A stretch of 38,967 nt of DNA from CBETVX01 sp965539935 (GCA_965539935.1 CBETVX010000027.1:1-38967), one strand, 5' to 3'; counted from the stretch's first letter, positions 15,927 to 24,603 are shown. Numbers and translations are program-made. Notes: generated from the letters alone by a model not told the origin.

Positions 15927-17993
15927 ATGAAAAGCAAAATTATATTTATACTTTTGCCTATTTTAATCATAATTCTATTAAGTAATTTTGTATATGGCGA
16001 GGAAGATAATAGGTATATAAAGAACTATGGATTTAATGAGGATATAAAACTAAAGAATATAATTGACAGCTATAGATATTATTTTAATATAAATGAAAAC
16101 TGGAATGTTCAAGAGGGTAGTTTTTTAAACCTCATTTTCAGTAGAACAGATATTGATACTAAGGAAAATTCTACTTTAACGGTACTTCTTAATGGAGAAG
16201 AAATTTACAGTACCCTCATATATAATAAGAAAATACTGAAGGAAGAATTAATAATTAACCTTCCTAATGAAAAATTTAATAAGGGTAGTAATGAATTGCA
16301 AATTAAAACTTATCATAGAATAAGTGATAATCCTTGTGAAGAAGAAAATCCAGGGAATTGGATAATACTAAATAAAGAAAGTTTTGTCCATATAAAATAT
16401 ACAAAAGTAATTGATTCCACAGATATAAGGGATTTTCCATATCCCTATGTGGAAAAGGAAGATGATAATCCTATTAAGACCACTATTTTACTTCCTTCTC
16501 CTATGGAAACAAAAGATATAAAACATAGTATGATGATGGCTGCCCTTTTAGGGAAAAGGGGGGGGAATAATGATATTAAAATAAATATGGCAAAGATTGA
16601 AAATAAAGCTTCCTATGAAGAAACCCATAGTATTTATATAGGTAGTAAAAATAATATTATGAAGGATTGGCTTATTTATCTTACCAAAGATGAGCTTGAG
16701 AAAAGTAAAGAAGAGGCCATTATCAAAGAGATATCGGCCCCATATAATAGGAAGAAAAAACTTCTATTAATATTGTCGGAAAATGATAAAGCCTTAGAAA
16801 AGGCTATAAATTTACTATCCTATGATACACTAATCGATCAGATAAAAAATAATACTCAGATAGTAAGGGATGACTTAGAATTTATTTCAAAGGAAAGAAC
16901 TGATAAAGAAAAAATTGTTTTTGAAGATTTAGGATATAACTCTTTTCTATTGGAAGGATTGTTAAACCAAAGGGTTTTTTTAGAAGTAGATATACCAAAT
17001 AATTGGAGATTGAAAAATGGATCTAAAATTCATCTTAATACTAGATATTCAGAGTTTTTAGATTTTGAAGAATCAGGAGTAACTATTTATATAAATGGAG
17101 TACCTATAGGTAGTAAAGCCTTAGAGCTTTCAAAGGCCCAAAATGATGGGTTTGAAATAGATATTCCTGAGGATATGCTAGAATATGATTATTTCAGTAT
17201 AGAAATTAATTACTATCTTAAGCTACCAAATGATGATTGTTTATTTAACAACGAAAGTAGCTCATGGGTTAGTGTATCAAATGATTCTTATCTTTATTTT
17301 CCCCACGATGACAAAAAAGTGGAGGTGTTAGAAAATTATCCAAGTCCCTTTGTTATAGATTATCAATTTGATGACGCAGTATTTGTTTTACCTGATAATC
17401 CAAATATAAAAGATATTAATAGGCTAGGAAATATTGTGGGATATTTGGGAAAAGAACTTGAAAAATTTGACAATATAGAAATCATAACTGCCAGTGAAGT
17501 AAATGAATATATAGAAAAGAAGATGATAATAATCGGAACTCCCCAGTCAAACAATCTAATAAAGGAATTAAATGAAAAACTTTATATAAAATTTGATAGT
17601 AATTATGAATATTTTTTGACAAATGAACAGATAAGCTTTGTAGATGATTACAGTAGTGACCTTGGATCAATACAGTTAATTAAAAAAAATGGAGAAGAAA
17701 ATAGCAAATTGATAATTACAGGGACAACTGAAGAAGCATTAAGTAGAGCCGTTGAATATATCACTAGAACTGATCTGACTTATAAACTTATGGGAAATGC
17801 CATGGTTATAGATAATATGGGCATAGAACAGAGTGGATATTTTGAAATTCTGGATTATAATGAGGAGAATAAAATAAATGATAGTGAAATAATAGAAGAA
17901 AAAAACCCAAATATAATATTGATGTTATTTACAATAACTACCTTGGGTATTATCTCTGCTATTATCTTCGTGACATTAAAGTATAAAAAATAA
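15927..17993 (+). CDS. ydaN: BcsB-like exopolysaccharide synthase accessory protein (YdaN-like)
   Basis: Extracellular protein of about 688 aa with an N-terminal signal peptide (residues 1-24) and a C-terminal membrane helix (about 658-682), the BcsB layout. Two copies of a carbohydrate-binding-like module can be followed: LTVLLNGEEIYST with LQIKTYHRISDNPCEE in the first half, and VTIYINGVPIGSKAL with IEINYYLKLPNDDC in the second. Each is followed by a FPYPYV/YPSPFV segment as in BcsB. It would escort the nascent polymer outside the membrane and stabilise the synthase. The ATG at 15927 is chosen over the in-frame GTG at 15918, which lies within the AGGGAGTG ribosome site. Last gene of the operon. 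Confidence 0.88.
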   Translation: MKSKIIFILLPILIIILLSNFVYGEEDNRYIKNYGFNEDIKLKNIIDSYRYYFNINENWNVQEGSFLNLIFSRTDIDTKENSTLTVLLNGEEIYSTLIYNKKILKEELIINLPNEKFNKGSNELQIKTYHRISDNPCEEENPGNWIILNKESFVHIKYTKVIDSTDIRDFPYPYVEKEDDNPIKTTILLPSPMETKDIKHSMMMAALLGKRGGNNDIKINMAKIENKASYEETHSIYIGSKNNIMKDWLIYLTKDELEKSKEEAIIKEISAPYNRKKKLLLILSENDKALEKAINLLSYDTLIDQIKNNTQIVRDDLEFISKERTDKEKIVFEDLGYNSFLLEGLLNQRVFLEVDIPNNWRLKNGSKIHLNTRYSEFLDFEESGVTIYINGVPIGSKALELSKAQNDGFEIDIPEDMLEYDYFSIEINYYLKLPNDDCLFNNESSSWVSVSNDSYLYFPHDDKKVEVLENYPSPFVIDYQFDDAVFVLPDNPNIKDINRLGNIVGYLGKELEKFDNIEIITASEVNEYIEKKMIIIGTPQSNNLIKELNEKLYIKFDSNYEYFLTNEQISFVDDYSSDLGSIQLIKKNGEENSKLIITGTTEEALSRAVEYITRTDLTYKLMGNAMVIDNMGIEQSGYFEILDYNEENKINDSEIIEEKNPNIILMLFTITTLGIISAIIFVTLKYKK

Positions 17994-18051
17994 ATTGGAG
18001 ATCGTAGGAGATTCTGATAGTGTTTTAAAACCATGAATTAATACAACTAAT

Positions 18052-18078
18052 TAGTTTATACAATTTAACCATAAACTA
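18052..18078 (+). other. small hairpin downstream of the EPS operon
   Basis: TAGTTTAT (18052-18059) and ATAAACTA (18071-18078) form an 8-bp stem with an 11-nt loop. No clear U-run follows; it could be a weak end point for the EPS transcript. Confidence 0.25.
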
Positions 18079-18153
18079 GAGAAAAGACTATAGAAATATA
18101 CTTTGGAACCTTTTATTTAAGTATGCATATACTGAAAGTACGGGAGGGATTGT

Positions 18154-18249
18154 ATGCAATTAAAATGAGGGCCAAAGTGTGGTTGCAGTGGAACTGCAAA
18201 AAAGACTAGTAAAAATACCAAAAAAAGTTCTAAGAAAAAAACTAAATAA
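18154..18249 (+). CDS. possible 31-residue selenoprotein with in-frame UGA (candidate)
   Basis: A GGGAGG ribosome site (18142-18147) stands 6 nt before an ATG. The frame reads M-Q-L-K, then UGA (18166-18168), then GPKCGCSGTAKK and a Lys/Thr/Ser-rich tail to TAA at 18247. With UGA read as selenocysteine the product is 31 aa with a U5-x3-C9-x-C11 cluster, suggestive of metal binding or redox chemistry. No other start codon lies in frame after the UGA, so the cysteine-rich part can only be made by read-through. A hairpin resembling a bacterial SECIS element follows at the right distance. It is too short for homology calls by eye; a chance open frame in A-rich DNA or a decayed gene are the alternatives. 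I do not recognise a family. Confidence 0.42.
18181..18200 (+). promoter_or_regulatory. SECIS-like hairpin downstream of UGA
   Basis: TTGCAGT (18183-18189) pairs with ACTGCAA (18193-18199) around a GGA loop. The loop begins 21 nt after the UGA at 18166-18168, inside the spacing bacterial SelB-binding hairpins need. The 5' arm GGTTGCAG is, from memory, the same as that of the E. coli fdhF SECIS, which also has a G-starting loop. RNA folding and SelB binding are untested. Confidence 0.4.
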
Positions 18250-18274
18250 CTTCAGTTATGGAATACAGTTGTTT

Positions 18275-18327
18275 AAAGGGGCTGACTTTAGGTCATTAAA
18301 TACATGTATCTATATGCTAGCCCCTTT
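18275..18327. terminator. long-loop hairpin between the micro-ORF and cysNC
   Basis: AAAGGGGCT (18275-18283) pairs with AGCCCCTTT (18319-18327), enclosing a 35-nt loop with smaller inverted repeats (TGAC/GTCA, TACATGTA). It probably ends both convergent transcripts, although U-runs are short. The rest of the 382-bp gap between the EPS operon and cysNC holds only the micro-ORF and AT-rich DNA. Confidence 0.5.
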
Positions 18328-18375
18328 GATCTTTAGTTATCTTTCTAAATTCATTACTATATATCCTTTCTATCA

Positions 18376-20202
18376 CTAATCTAAATACTTCATAATTTCT
18401 TTCATAACAATATCAGTAGCTTCTTCAATAGAATACTTGCTAGTGTCTATTTCTATATGGGGATTTTCTGGCTTTTCATAGGGACTTGAGATTCCTGTAA
18501 AGTTTGGTATCTTACCTGCCCTAGCTTTTTTATAAAGACCCTTTACATCTCTTTTTTCACACTCTTCAAGGGGTGTGCTTACAAATATTTCTATAAATCC
18601 ATCACCTATAATTTCCTTTGCATTTTTTCTATCTTTTTTATAGGGTGATATAAAGGATGTAAGGGTTATAAGTCCTGCATCATTCATCAGCTTCGCTACT
18701 TCCGCTATTCTCCTTATGTTTTCAACTCTATCGGCTTCTTTGAATCCTAGATTTCTATTAAGTCCATGTCTTATATTGTCTCCATCAAGGAGCATTGTGT
18801 GTTTGCCCATTGCTACTAGCCTTTTCTCTACTTCATTGGCAAGGGTTGATTTACCTGAACCCGATAGGCCTGTAAACCAAAGGGTTAGTGGATTTTGTCC
18901 TTTTTGCTTGGCACGGATTTCTCTTGTAATATCTGTGTCTTGCCATACTACATTTGTTGATCTTCTAAGGGCATGTTCTACAATTCCACAGGCTGAAGTC
19001 ATATTTGTTACTCTATCAATTAGTATAAAGCCACCTAATGCTTTATTATTTTTAAATTTATCAAATACCATATTTTCTGATAATGCTATGTCGCATACTG
19101 CCATTTCGTTTTTGAATAATTTGTCGGCTGTAATATGTTTTCCAGTATTGATATCGATTTTGTGTTTTATTGCCATTATTGTTGCTGGCAGCATTTTTGT
19201 ACCTAATTTGATTATATAGTTTCTTCCTTCAATAAGTTCAGTATCATCCATCCATAATATACTGGCTGTAAACATGTCAGCTATTTCTAAGTCTTTATCC
19301 TTTGCTAATACGCAACCCCTCGATACGTCTACTTCTCTATCAAGCTGTATTGTTACTGCTTGCCCAATATATGCACTATCTGCCTCTTTGTCAGTTACAA
19401 GTATACTTTTAACCTTTGCTTTTTCTTTACTTGGTAGTGTAACTATCTCATCTCCTAGGGAGATTCTTCCAGATTCTATTTGTCCTTGAAAACCTCTAAA
19501 GGTATGGTTTGGTCTACTTACTCTTTGAACTGGCATGACAAAACTATCTTCCTTAATCTCTGTGCTAACATCTATTTCTTCTAGATAAGGAAGAAGAGGT
19601 AGTCCATCATACCATGTAGTATTTATGGATGGCTTTGTTATATTATCTCCTTCGGTGGCTGAAACTGGTATAACTTGCATTGTTTCTAGGTTAAAATTAG
19701 CTACCAATCTTAAAAAGTCTTCTTTTATCTCCTGAAATCTGTGTTTATCATAATCTATAAGATCCATTTTATTTACAGCTAACACAATATGTTTTATACC
19801 CATTAAGGCACATATCCTAGCATGTCTTTTTGTTTGGGTAAGTACTCCTTTTGTTGCATCTACTAGTATTACTGCAAGGTCAGCAAAGGAAGCTCCAACG
19901 GCCATGTTTCTTGTGTACTGTTCATGACCTGGGGTATCTGCTACTATAAAGGACCTACTCTCTGTTGTGAAATAGCGATAGGCCACATCTATTGTGATTC
20001 CTTGCTCTCTTTCTGCCATAAGTCCATCAAGTAAAAGGGAGTAGTCTATTTTTCCTTCACGGCTTCCTACTTTACTATCAAGTTCAAGGGCTCTTTCTTG
20101 ATCAGCAAAGATAAGCTTAGCATCGTATAGCATATGTCCTATAAGGGTTGATTTCCCATCGTCTACTGAGCCACATGTTATAAATTTTAGTAAGCTTTTC
20201 AT
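18376..20202 (-). CDS. cysNC: bifunctional sulfate adenylyltransferase subunit 1 / APS kinase
   Basis: Fusion enzyme of 608 aa. The N-terminal CysN part is a translation-factor-type GTPase: G1 GSVDDGKSTLIGHM (residues 12-25), G3 DTPGHEQYTRNM, G4 NKMD, then beta-barrel domains. The C-terminal APS kinase (CysC, from about 430) has the P-loop GLSGSGKST, the DGDNIRHGLNRNLGF motif and FISPYKKDR. With CysD it makes APS from sulfate and ATP, then phosphorylates it to PAPS. The start codon shares its A with the cysD stop (TAATG), so the two are translationally coupled, with AAGGGAGGG as ribosome site. No sulfate transporter, reductase or sulfotransferase is nearby. This NodQ-like fusion can serve assimilation or sulfation. 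Confidence 0.96.
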   Translation of the reverse strand: MKSLLKFITCGSVDDGKSTLIGHMLYDAKLIFADQERALELDSKVGSREGKIDYSLLLDGLMAEREQGITIDVAYRYFTTESRSFIVADTPGHEQYTRNMAVGASFADLAVILVDATKGVLTQTKRHARICALMGIKHIVLAVNKMDLIDYDKHRFQEIKEDFLRLVANFNLETMQVIPVSATEGDNITKPSINTTWYDGLPLLPYLEEIDVSTEIKEDSFVMPVQRVSRPNHTFRGFQGQIESGRISLGDEIVTLPSKEKAKVKSILVTDKEADSAYIGQAVTIQLDREVDVSRGCVLAKDKDLEIADMFTASILWMDDTELIEGRNYIIKLGTKMLPATIMAIKHKIDINTGKHITADKLFKNEMAVCDIALSENMVFDKFKNNKALGGFILIDRVTNMTSACGIVEHALRRSTNVVWQDTDITREIRAKQKGQNPLTLWFTGLSGSGKSTLANEVEKRLVAMGKHTMLLDGDNIRHGLNRNLGFKEADRVENIRRIAEVAKLMNDAGLITLTSFISPYKKDRKNAKEIIGDGFIEIFVSTPLEECEKRDVKGLYKKARAGKIPNFTGISSPYEKPENPHIEIDTSKYSIEEATDIVMKEIMKYLD

Positions 20203-21101
20203 TAGAAGTATCCCTCCCTTTTACGTCTTTCCATACTAGCTGCCGCTTCTTGGTCTATTACTCTACTTGTCCTTTCTGAAGATACTGCTCCTAAGGTTTC
20301 TTCTATAATCTCATCTAAGGTTTCGGCCTCTGATTCACATCCCCCTGTTAGTGGATAACATCCAAGGGTTCTAAAACGAATCTTTTTCATCTGTACTTTT
20401 TCACCTGGAAGGAGTTTCATTCTTTCATCATCAACCATTATTATATTCCCATCTCTATATACTACTGGTCTTTCCTTTGCATAGTATAGTGGTACTATAT
20501 CTATATTTTCACGTCTTATATATTGCCATATATCCTTTTCAGTCCAGTTTGATAGGGGGAATACTCTAATGCTTTCCCCTTTATTTATTTTTGTATTATA
20601 TAGCTTCCACATCTCTGGTCTTTGGTTTTTAGGGTCCCATGCATGGGCTGCATTTCTAAAGGAGAAGACCCTCTCCTTTGCCCTAGATTTTTCCTCATCC
20701 CGTCTTGCCCCACCAAAGGCTGCTGTAAAACCATACTTATCAAGGGCTTGTTTCAGGGCCTCGGTTTTCATTATATCTGTGTAGGCTGCTCCGTGGTCAA
20801 AGGGATTTATACCCTTTTTTACTCCTTCTTCATTTGTATATACAATCATTTCTATTCCGAGTTCCTTTGCCCTTCTATCACGAAACTCAATCATTTCTTT
20901 AAACTTCCATGTTGTATCTATATGCATAAAAGGAAAAGGCGGTTTCTCTGGATAAAAGGCCTTCATTGCAAGGTGCATCATAACCGAACTGTCTTTTCCT
21001 ATGGAGTAGAGCATAACAGGTTTTTCACATTCTGCTGCTACTTCTCGAATGATATATATGGCTTCCGCTTCTAGCTGGTCTAGATGGGTTATTAGTATCA
21101 C
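20202..21101 (-). CDS. cysD: sulfate adenylyltransferase subunit 2
   Basis: Catalytic ATP-sulfurylase subunit of 299 aa, PP-loop family: SIGKDSSVMMHLAMKAF at about 34-50 is the PP motif. Other CysD hallmarks are FPFMHIDTTWKFKEM, FGGARRDEEKSRAKER and RFRTLGCYPLTGGCES. It adenylates sulfate and is driven by GTP hydrolysis in CysN. The start is GTG at 21101 with AAGGGGG upstream. The gene overlaps cysNC by one base. Upstream lies a 254-bp AT-rich intergenic region shared with the divergent acidic-repeat-protein gene. Confidence 0.96.
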   Translation of the reverse strand: MILITHLDQLEAEAIYIIREVAAECEKPVMLYSIGKDSSVMMHLAMKAFYPEKPPFPFMHIDTTWKFKEMIEFRDRRAKELGIEMIVYTNEEGVKKGINPFDHGAAYTDIMKTEALKQALDKYGFTAAFGGARRDEEKSRAKERVFSFRNAAHAWDPKNQRPEMWKLYNTKINKGESIRVFPLSNWTEKDIWQYIRRENIDIVPLYYAKERPVVYRDGNIIMVDDERMKLLPGEKVQMKKIRFRTLGCYPLTGGCESEAETLDEIIEETLGAVSSERTSRVIDQEAAASMERRKREGYF

Positions 21102-21282
21102 TATTTTGCCCCCTTAATTTCAAATATTAATTTAATCTAATAAGACAAATTATAATAATTATTAAATTACTCCATGTTTTATAAAAATATTATGCTTAGT
21201 AGGAAAAGATTGTTAATATAATTTGAGGGTGTGGCTTGTTTTATTTAAGAAGCCAATAATATTCATAAAATCTTGATTTCTT

Positions 21283-21315
21283 TGTCACAAAACTGTCACA
21301 AAGCCCGCCTATAAT
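21283..21315 (+). promoter_or_regulatory. 11-bp-period direct repeat TGTCACAAA and -10 box
   Basis: TGTCACAAA occurs at 21283-21291 and 21294-21302, exactly 11 bp apart, ending 7 bp before a consensus TATAAT (21310-21315). No -35 box stands at 17 bp. Direct repeats of one helical turn abutting the promoter are typical for activation by OmpR/PhoB-family regulators; one is encoded two genes downstream. Likely the control region of the gene at 21356. Confidence 0.6.
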
Positions 21316-21355
21316 AAACTTGTAAAATAAATAATAAAAGAAAGGGGAAATAAAA

Positions 21356-22222
21356 ATGAAAAAAAGTAAAAACTTTAAAAAAGTAATAGGGGGAATTATG
21401 ATAGGATGTATGCTACTTAGCTTAGGAGTTACCTCCTTTGCAAATAGTGTAGATTATCAGCAAGAAGGAAATGTAAACGTTGAAAATGGATTACAAAGAG
21501 GAAGGTTTGGACAAAGACCTAATGTAGATGAAGATATGAGGGAAAATATGGCACAAAAACAAGAAGAACAAAAAGAAGAATTTGATAATATTTTAAGTGA
21601 ACTTGTAGAAGAGGGAATTATTTCCCAGGAAAAAGTAGATGCCATTAATGAATATGTAGAAGAAAAGGCTCAAGAAAGAGCTGTACAATTAACTGAGGAA
21701 AGAACTGAAGAGAGAGCTGAGGGAAGAAGACAAAGAGGAAACATGGAAAGAGGACAAAAGCAGGGAATATTAGAAGAAATGGTTGAAGAAGGCATTATTA
21801 CAAGTGAAGAGGCTGAGGCAATAAAAGATAAACAAGAAGAAACAATGATAGAAAAGAGAGAAGAGTTAATAAACAGCAAATTAGAATCCCTTGTAGAAGA
21901 TGGAACAATAACAGAGGATGATATTGATTTAATAATTGAATATATGGATGAGCAAAGGGAAGAAAAACGTGAGGAAATGGAAGCTATAAAAGATATGACT
22001 GAGGAAGAAAGAAAAGAATACTTTGAAGAAAATAAGACAGAAAAAACCGATATATTAAGCCAAATGGTTGAAGATGGAGTATTAGACGAAGATAAGGCTG
22101 AAGCAATTAGAGAGTTGCTTCCCAAGGCTAATCTACATAAACAACCAAGACAAGGTCAAGGAGGAACTCAAGGGGCACGTCCATTTAATAGAGGACAACA
22201 AAACGATACAGCTCAACAATAA
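21356..22222 (+). CDS. secreted acidic repeat protein (DUF2680/YckD-like repeats)
   Basis: Exported protein of 288 aa with a signal peptide (residues 1-30, cleavage near TSFAN). The mature part is extremely rich in Glu/Lys/Arg/Gln. It contains four repeats of a helix-turn-helix-like unit of the form L..MVEEGIIT..EAEAI at about 79-99, 138-157, 175-195 and 233-253, separated by charged coiled-coil linkers, and ends in a Gly/Gln-rich tail. The repeat resembles the DUF2680/YckD type found in clostridial envelope proteins; function is unknown. A two-component system follows directly after a terminator, so this may be a target or sensor partner in an envelope-stress circuit, loosely like CpxP. Strong AAAGGGG ribosome site. 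Confidence 0.75.
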   Translation: MKKSKNFKKVIGGIMIGCMLLSLGVTSFANSVDYQQEGNVNVENGLQRGRFGQRPNVDEDMRENMAQKQEEQKEEFDNILSELVEEGIISQEKVDAINEYVEEKAQERAVQLTEERTEERAEGRRQRGNMERGQKQGILEEMVEEGIITSEEAEAIKDKQEETMIEKREELINSKLESLVEDGTITEDDIDLIIEYMDEQREEKREEMEAIKDMTEEERKEYFEENKTEKTDILSQMVEDGVLDEDKAEAIRELLPKANLHKQPRQGQGGTQGARPFNRGQQNDTAQQ

Positions 22223-22232
22223 AAGAAAAAAT

Positions 22233-22264
22233 AGTAGCGGAGAATTGATTCTTCGCTACTTTTC
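22233..22264 (+). terminator. terminator after the acidic repeat protein gene
   Basis: AGTAGCGGAGAA (22233-22244) pairs with 22249-22260 (12 bp, one G-U), loop TTGA, followed by TTTCT. Confidence 0.8.
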
Positions 22265-22417
22265 TAAGTTTTATAAAGGAGAAAATTTAATATAAAAAGG
22301 TGATATTTATTTTTGTCTAAATATTGATCAAAGAATACTAAGGAAGATAGGAACTAATAAATATTAGATATGCTATAATAACATTAATTATTAAAGCTTA
22401 TTAACGGAGTTGATTTT

Positions 22418-23089
22418 ATGAATGGGAAAAAGATTTTAATTGCAGATGATGAAGCAAGAATGAGAAGACTTGTGGGAGATTTTCTGAAAAGAGAGGGATA
22501 TCAGGTCATCGAGGCCGCCGATGGGAATGAAGCCTTAGAAAAGTTTTCAGAAGATGAATCTATAGATATGTTGATAATTGATGTTATGATGCCTAAGTTA
22601 GATGGATGGACTGTTTGTAGAGAAGTAAGGAAGATTTCAAAGGTGCCCATAATAATGCTCACTGCTCGAGGACAGGAAAGTGATGAGCTATTTGGATTTG
22701 ATCTAGGTGCCGATGAATATGTTACAAAACCCTTTAGCCCTAATGTTTTGGTTGCAAGAATTAATTCAATATTTAGAAGACTAGGTGAAGAAGAAAAAAC
22801 TATTTATGAGTGGGATACATTAAAGATTGATACTAAGGCCCATTGTGTATATGTAGACGAAAAAGTTGTTAACCTAAGTCCAAAGGAATATGAGTTATTA
22901 ATATATTTAGTTGAAAATCAAGGAATAGCATTAAGTAGGGAAAAGATATTAAGCTTTGTTTGGGACTTCAACTATTACGGAGATTATAGAACTGTAGATA
23001 CCCATATTAAAAGACTTAGAAGTAAACTCAAGGAATATAAGAAATATATAAAAACCGTAAGAGGACTAGGATATAAATTTGAGGTGTAG
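22418..23089 (+). CDS. OmpR/PhoB-family response regulator
   Basis: DNA-binding response regulator of 223 aa. The receiver domain has D10/D11 and phospho-acceptor D55 (LIIDVMMPKLDGW), T83 and K105. The C-terminal winged helix (about 130-222) contains LSPKEYELLIYLVENQG and the recognition region TVDTHIKRLRSKL. It forms an operon with the kinase 2 nt downstream. The direct TGTCACAAA repeats upstream of the acidic repeat protein gene are a good candidate binding site. The ATG start has an adequate GGAG site. Confidence 0.95.
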   Translation: MNGKKILIADDEARMRRLVGDFLKREGYQVIEAADGNEALEKFSEDESIDMLIIDVMMPKLDGWTVCREVRKISKVPIIMLTARGQESDELFGFDLGADEYVTKPFSPNVLVARINSIFRRLGEEEKTIYEWDTLKIDTKAHCVYVDEKVVNLSPKEYELLIYLVENQGIALSREKILSFVWDFNYYGDYRTVDTHIKRLRSKLKEYKKYIKTVRGLGYKFEV

Positions 23090-23091
23090 TT

Positions 23092-24603
23092 ATGAAAAAA
23101 TCTATTAGCACTAGATTATTTATTGGAATAACAGCTATGGGTATAGTATTTCTACTATCCTCATGGATATTAAATAATAGCTATCTTGAAAAACTTTATA
23201 TAAAGGAAAAGAAAACTACATTATTGGAAAATAGTAAAAAAATAGATGATATATATACAGGATATCCAAAGGATATCTTTCTACAGCTTCAAGAGATCGA
23301 GAGTAAAACAGGAAGCTATATCTTTCTATTAAATGAAAATGGAAGAATAAAGTATAATTCCTTTTTTAATGTGGGAGAAAATGATTTTTTACCATTCTAT
23401 GGAAGTAACGAAAATGATCAAAATACTACAAATATTAGGCCCAAAAGAAGAAATCTTCCTATTCCACCACCACCAAAGGCCAATGAGCTTGTAGACAAAA
23501 AGTATGTATTTACGATGCAAAATGACAACTTATTAAAAACTGAATTCATGGTGTTGACCTATGTATTATCTAATGGAGATATACTAATATCGGTTACGTC
23601 CTTAGCTCCTATTTCAGAAAGTGCTAAAATAGCTAATAATTTTTTATTATATACAGGTATTTTCATTATAGTTTTTGGAATCATAGTGACATATTTATTT
23701 TCTAAAAGATTTACAAGACCTATATTACATGTAAATAGCGTTGTAAGGGATATTGCTAAATTAGATTTTAGTAAAAAATGTGAAGTTAAGAGTGATGATG
23801 AGATTGGAGAACTGGCAAGAAGTATTAATCTTGTATCAGAAAAACTAGAAAGTACAATTATGGAATTAAATGAAAAAAATAAAAAATTGCAAGAAGATAT
23901 TTTGAGAGAAAGAAAAATTGATGAGATGAGAAAAGAATTTATTTCAAATGTTTCCCATGAGCTTAAAACGCCTCTTGCATTAATCCAAGGATATGCAGAA
24001 GGTTTAAAGTCTAATGTTGCAAATAATCAAGAAGATAAGGAATTCTATTGTGATGTAATTATGGATGAAACAAAAAAGATGGATAGACTAGTAAAGGATT
24101 TACTCAAACTTTCTCATCTTGAATCAGAGTATAATACTTTGGAAAAACAAAATTTTAATATAAATAATTTAGTAAATAGGATAATTCAAAAATATGAACC
24201 AATATTTAAAGAAGAGAATATAAAATTTATTTGGGAAAACAATGAAAATATTGAGGTCTTAGGAGATAAATTAAAAATTGAACAAGTTATAATAAACTAT
24301 ATCAATAATGCCATTAATCATGGGGAAAATGAAAAAGTAGTAAAAATATCCCTTGAAGATTTTGTTGATAAAGTGAGAATTACAGTATTTAATACTGGAA
24401 AAAATATTCCCGAAGAATATCTTGCAAAAATCTGGGATAGTTTTTATAAAGTGGATAAAGCCAGAACTAGAAGCTATGGAGGCTCTGGATTGGGGCTATC
24501 AATTGTGAAAGAAATAATGAATTTACATGGGAATGATTTTGGTGTAAAAAATGTAGAAAATGGAGTTGAATTTTGGTTTGAGTTAGATAAAGTCAAAATG
24601 TAA
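23092..24603 (+). CDS. HAMP-domain sensor histidine kinase
   Basis: Membrane kinase of 503 aa. Transmembrane helix 1 (about 8-27), an extracytoplasmic sensor region (about 28-182, with a Pro-rich stretch RNLPIPPPPK), helix 2 (about 183-204), HAMP (about 205-258), HisKA with H289 in SNVSHELKTPLAL, and a HATPase_c domain with the N box INYINNAINHG and G boxes ending SGGSGLGLSIVKEI-like (actual RSYGGSGLGLSIV). All catalytic motifs are intact. Partner of the upstream OmpR-type regulator. Its extracellular location and the neighbouring secreted acidic protein suggest it monitors the envelope; the stimulus is unknown. Confidence 0.95.
   Translation: MKKSISTRLFIGITAMGIVFLLSSWILNNSYLEKLYIKEKKTTLLENSKKIDDIYTGYPKDIFLQLQEIESKTGSYIFLLNENGRIKYNSFFNVGENDFLPFYGSNENDQNTTNIRPKRRNLPIPPPPKANELVDKKYVFTMQNDNLLKTEFMVLTYVLSNGDILISVTSLAPISESAKIANNFLLYTGIFIIVFGIIVTYLFSKRFTRPILHVNSVVRDIAKLDFSKKCEVKSDDEIGELARSINLVSEKLESTIMELNEKNKKLQEDILRERKIDEMRKEFISNVSHELKTPLALIQGYAEGLKSNVANNQEDKEFYCDVIMDETKKMDRLVKDLLKLSHLESEYNTLEKQNFNINNLVNRIIQKYEPIFKEENIKFIWENNENIEVLGDKLKIEQVIINYINNAINHGENEKVVKISLEDFVDKVRITVFNTGKNIPEEYLAKIWDSFYKVDKARTRSYGGSGLGLSIVKEIMNLHGNDFGVKNVENGVEFWFELDKVKM

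Noticed and set aside
18179..18379. 66-codon plus-strand open frame over the gap before cysNC
   Set aside because: No ribosome site, GTG/ATG poorly placed, low-quality composition, and it runs through the hairpin and into the end of cysNC. The UGA-containing frame beside it has better signals.
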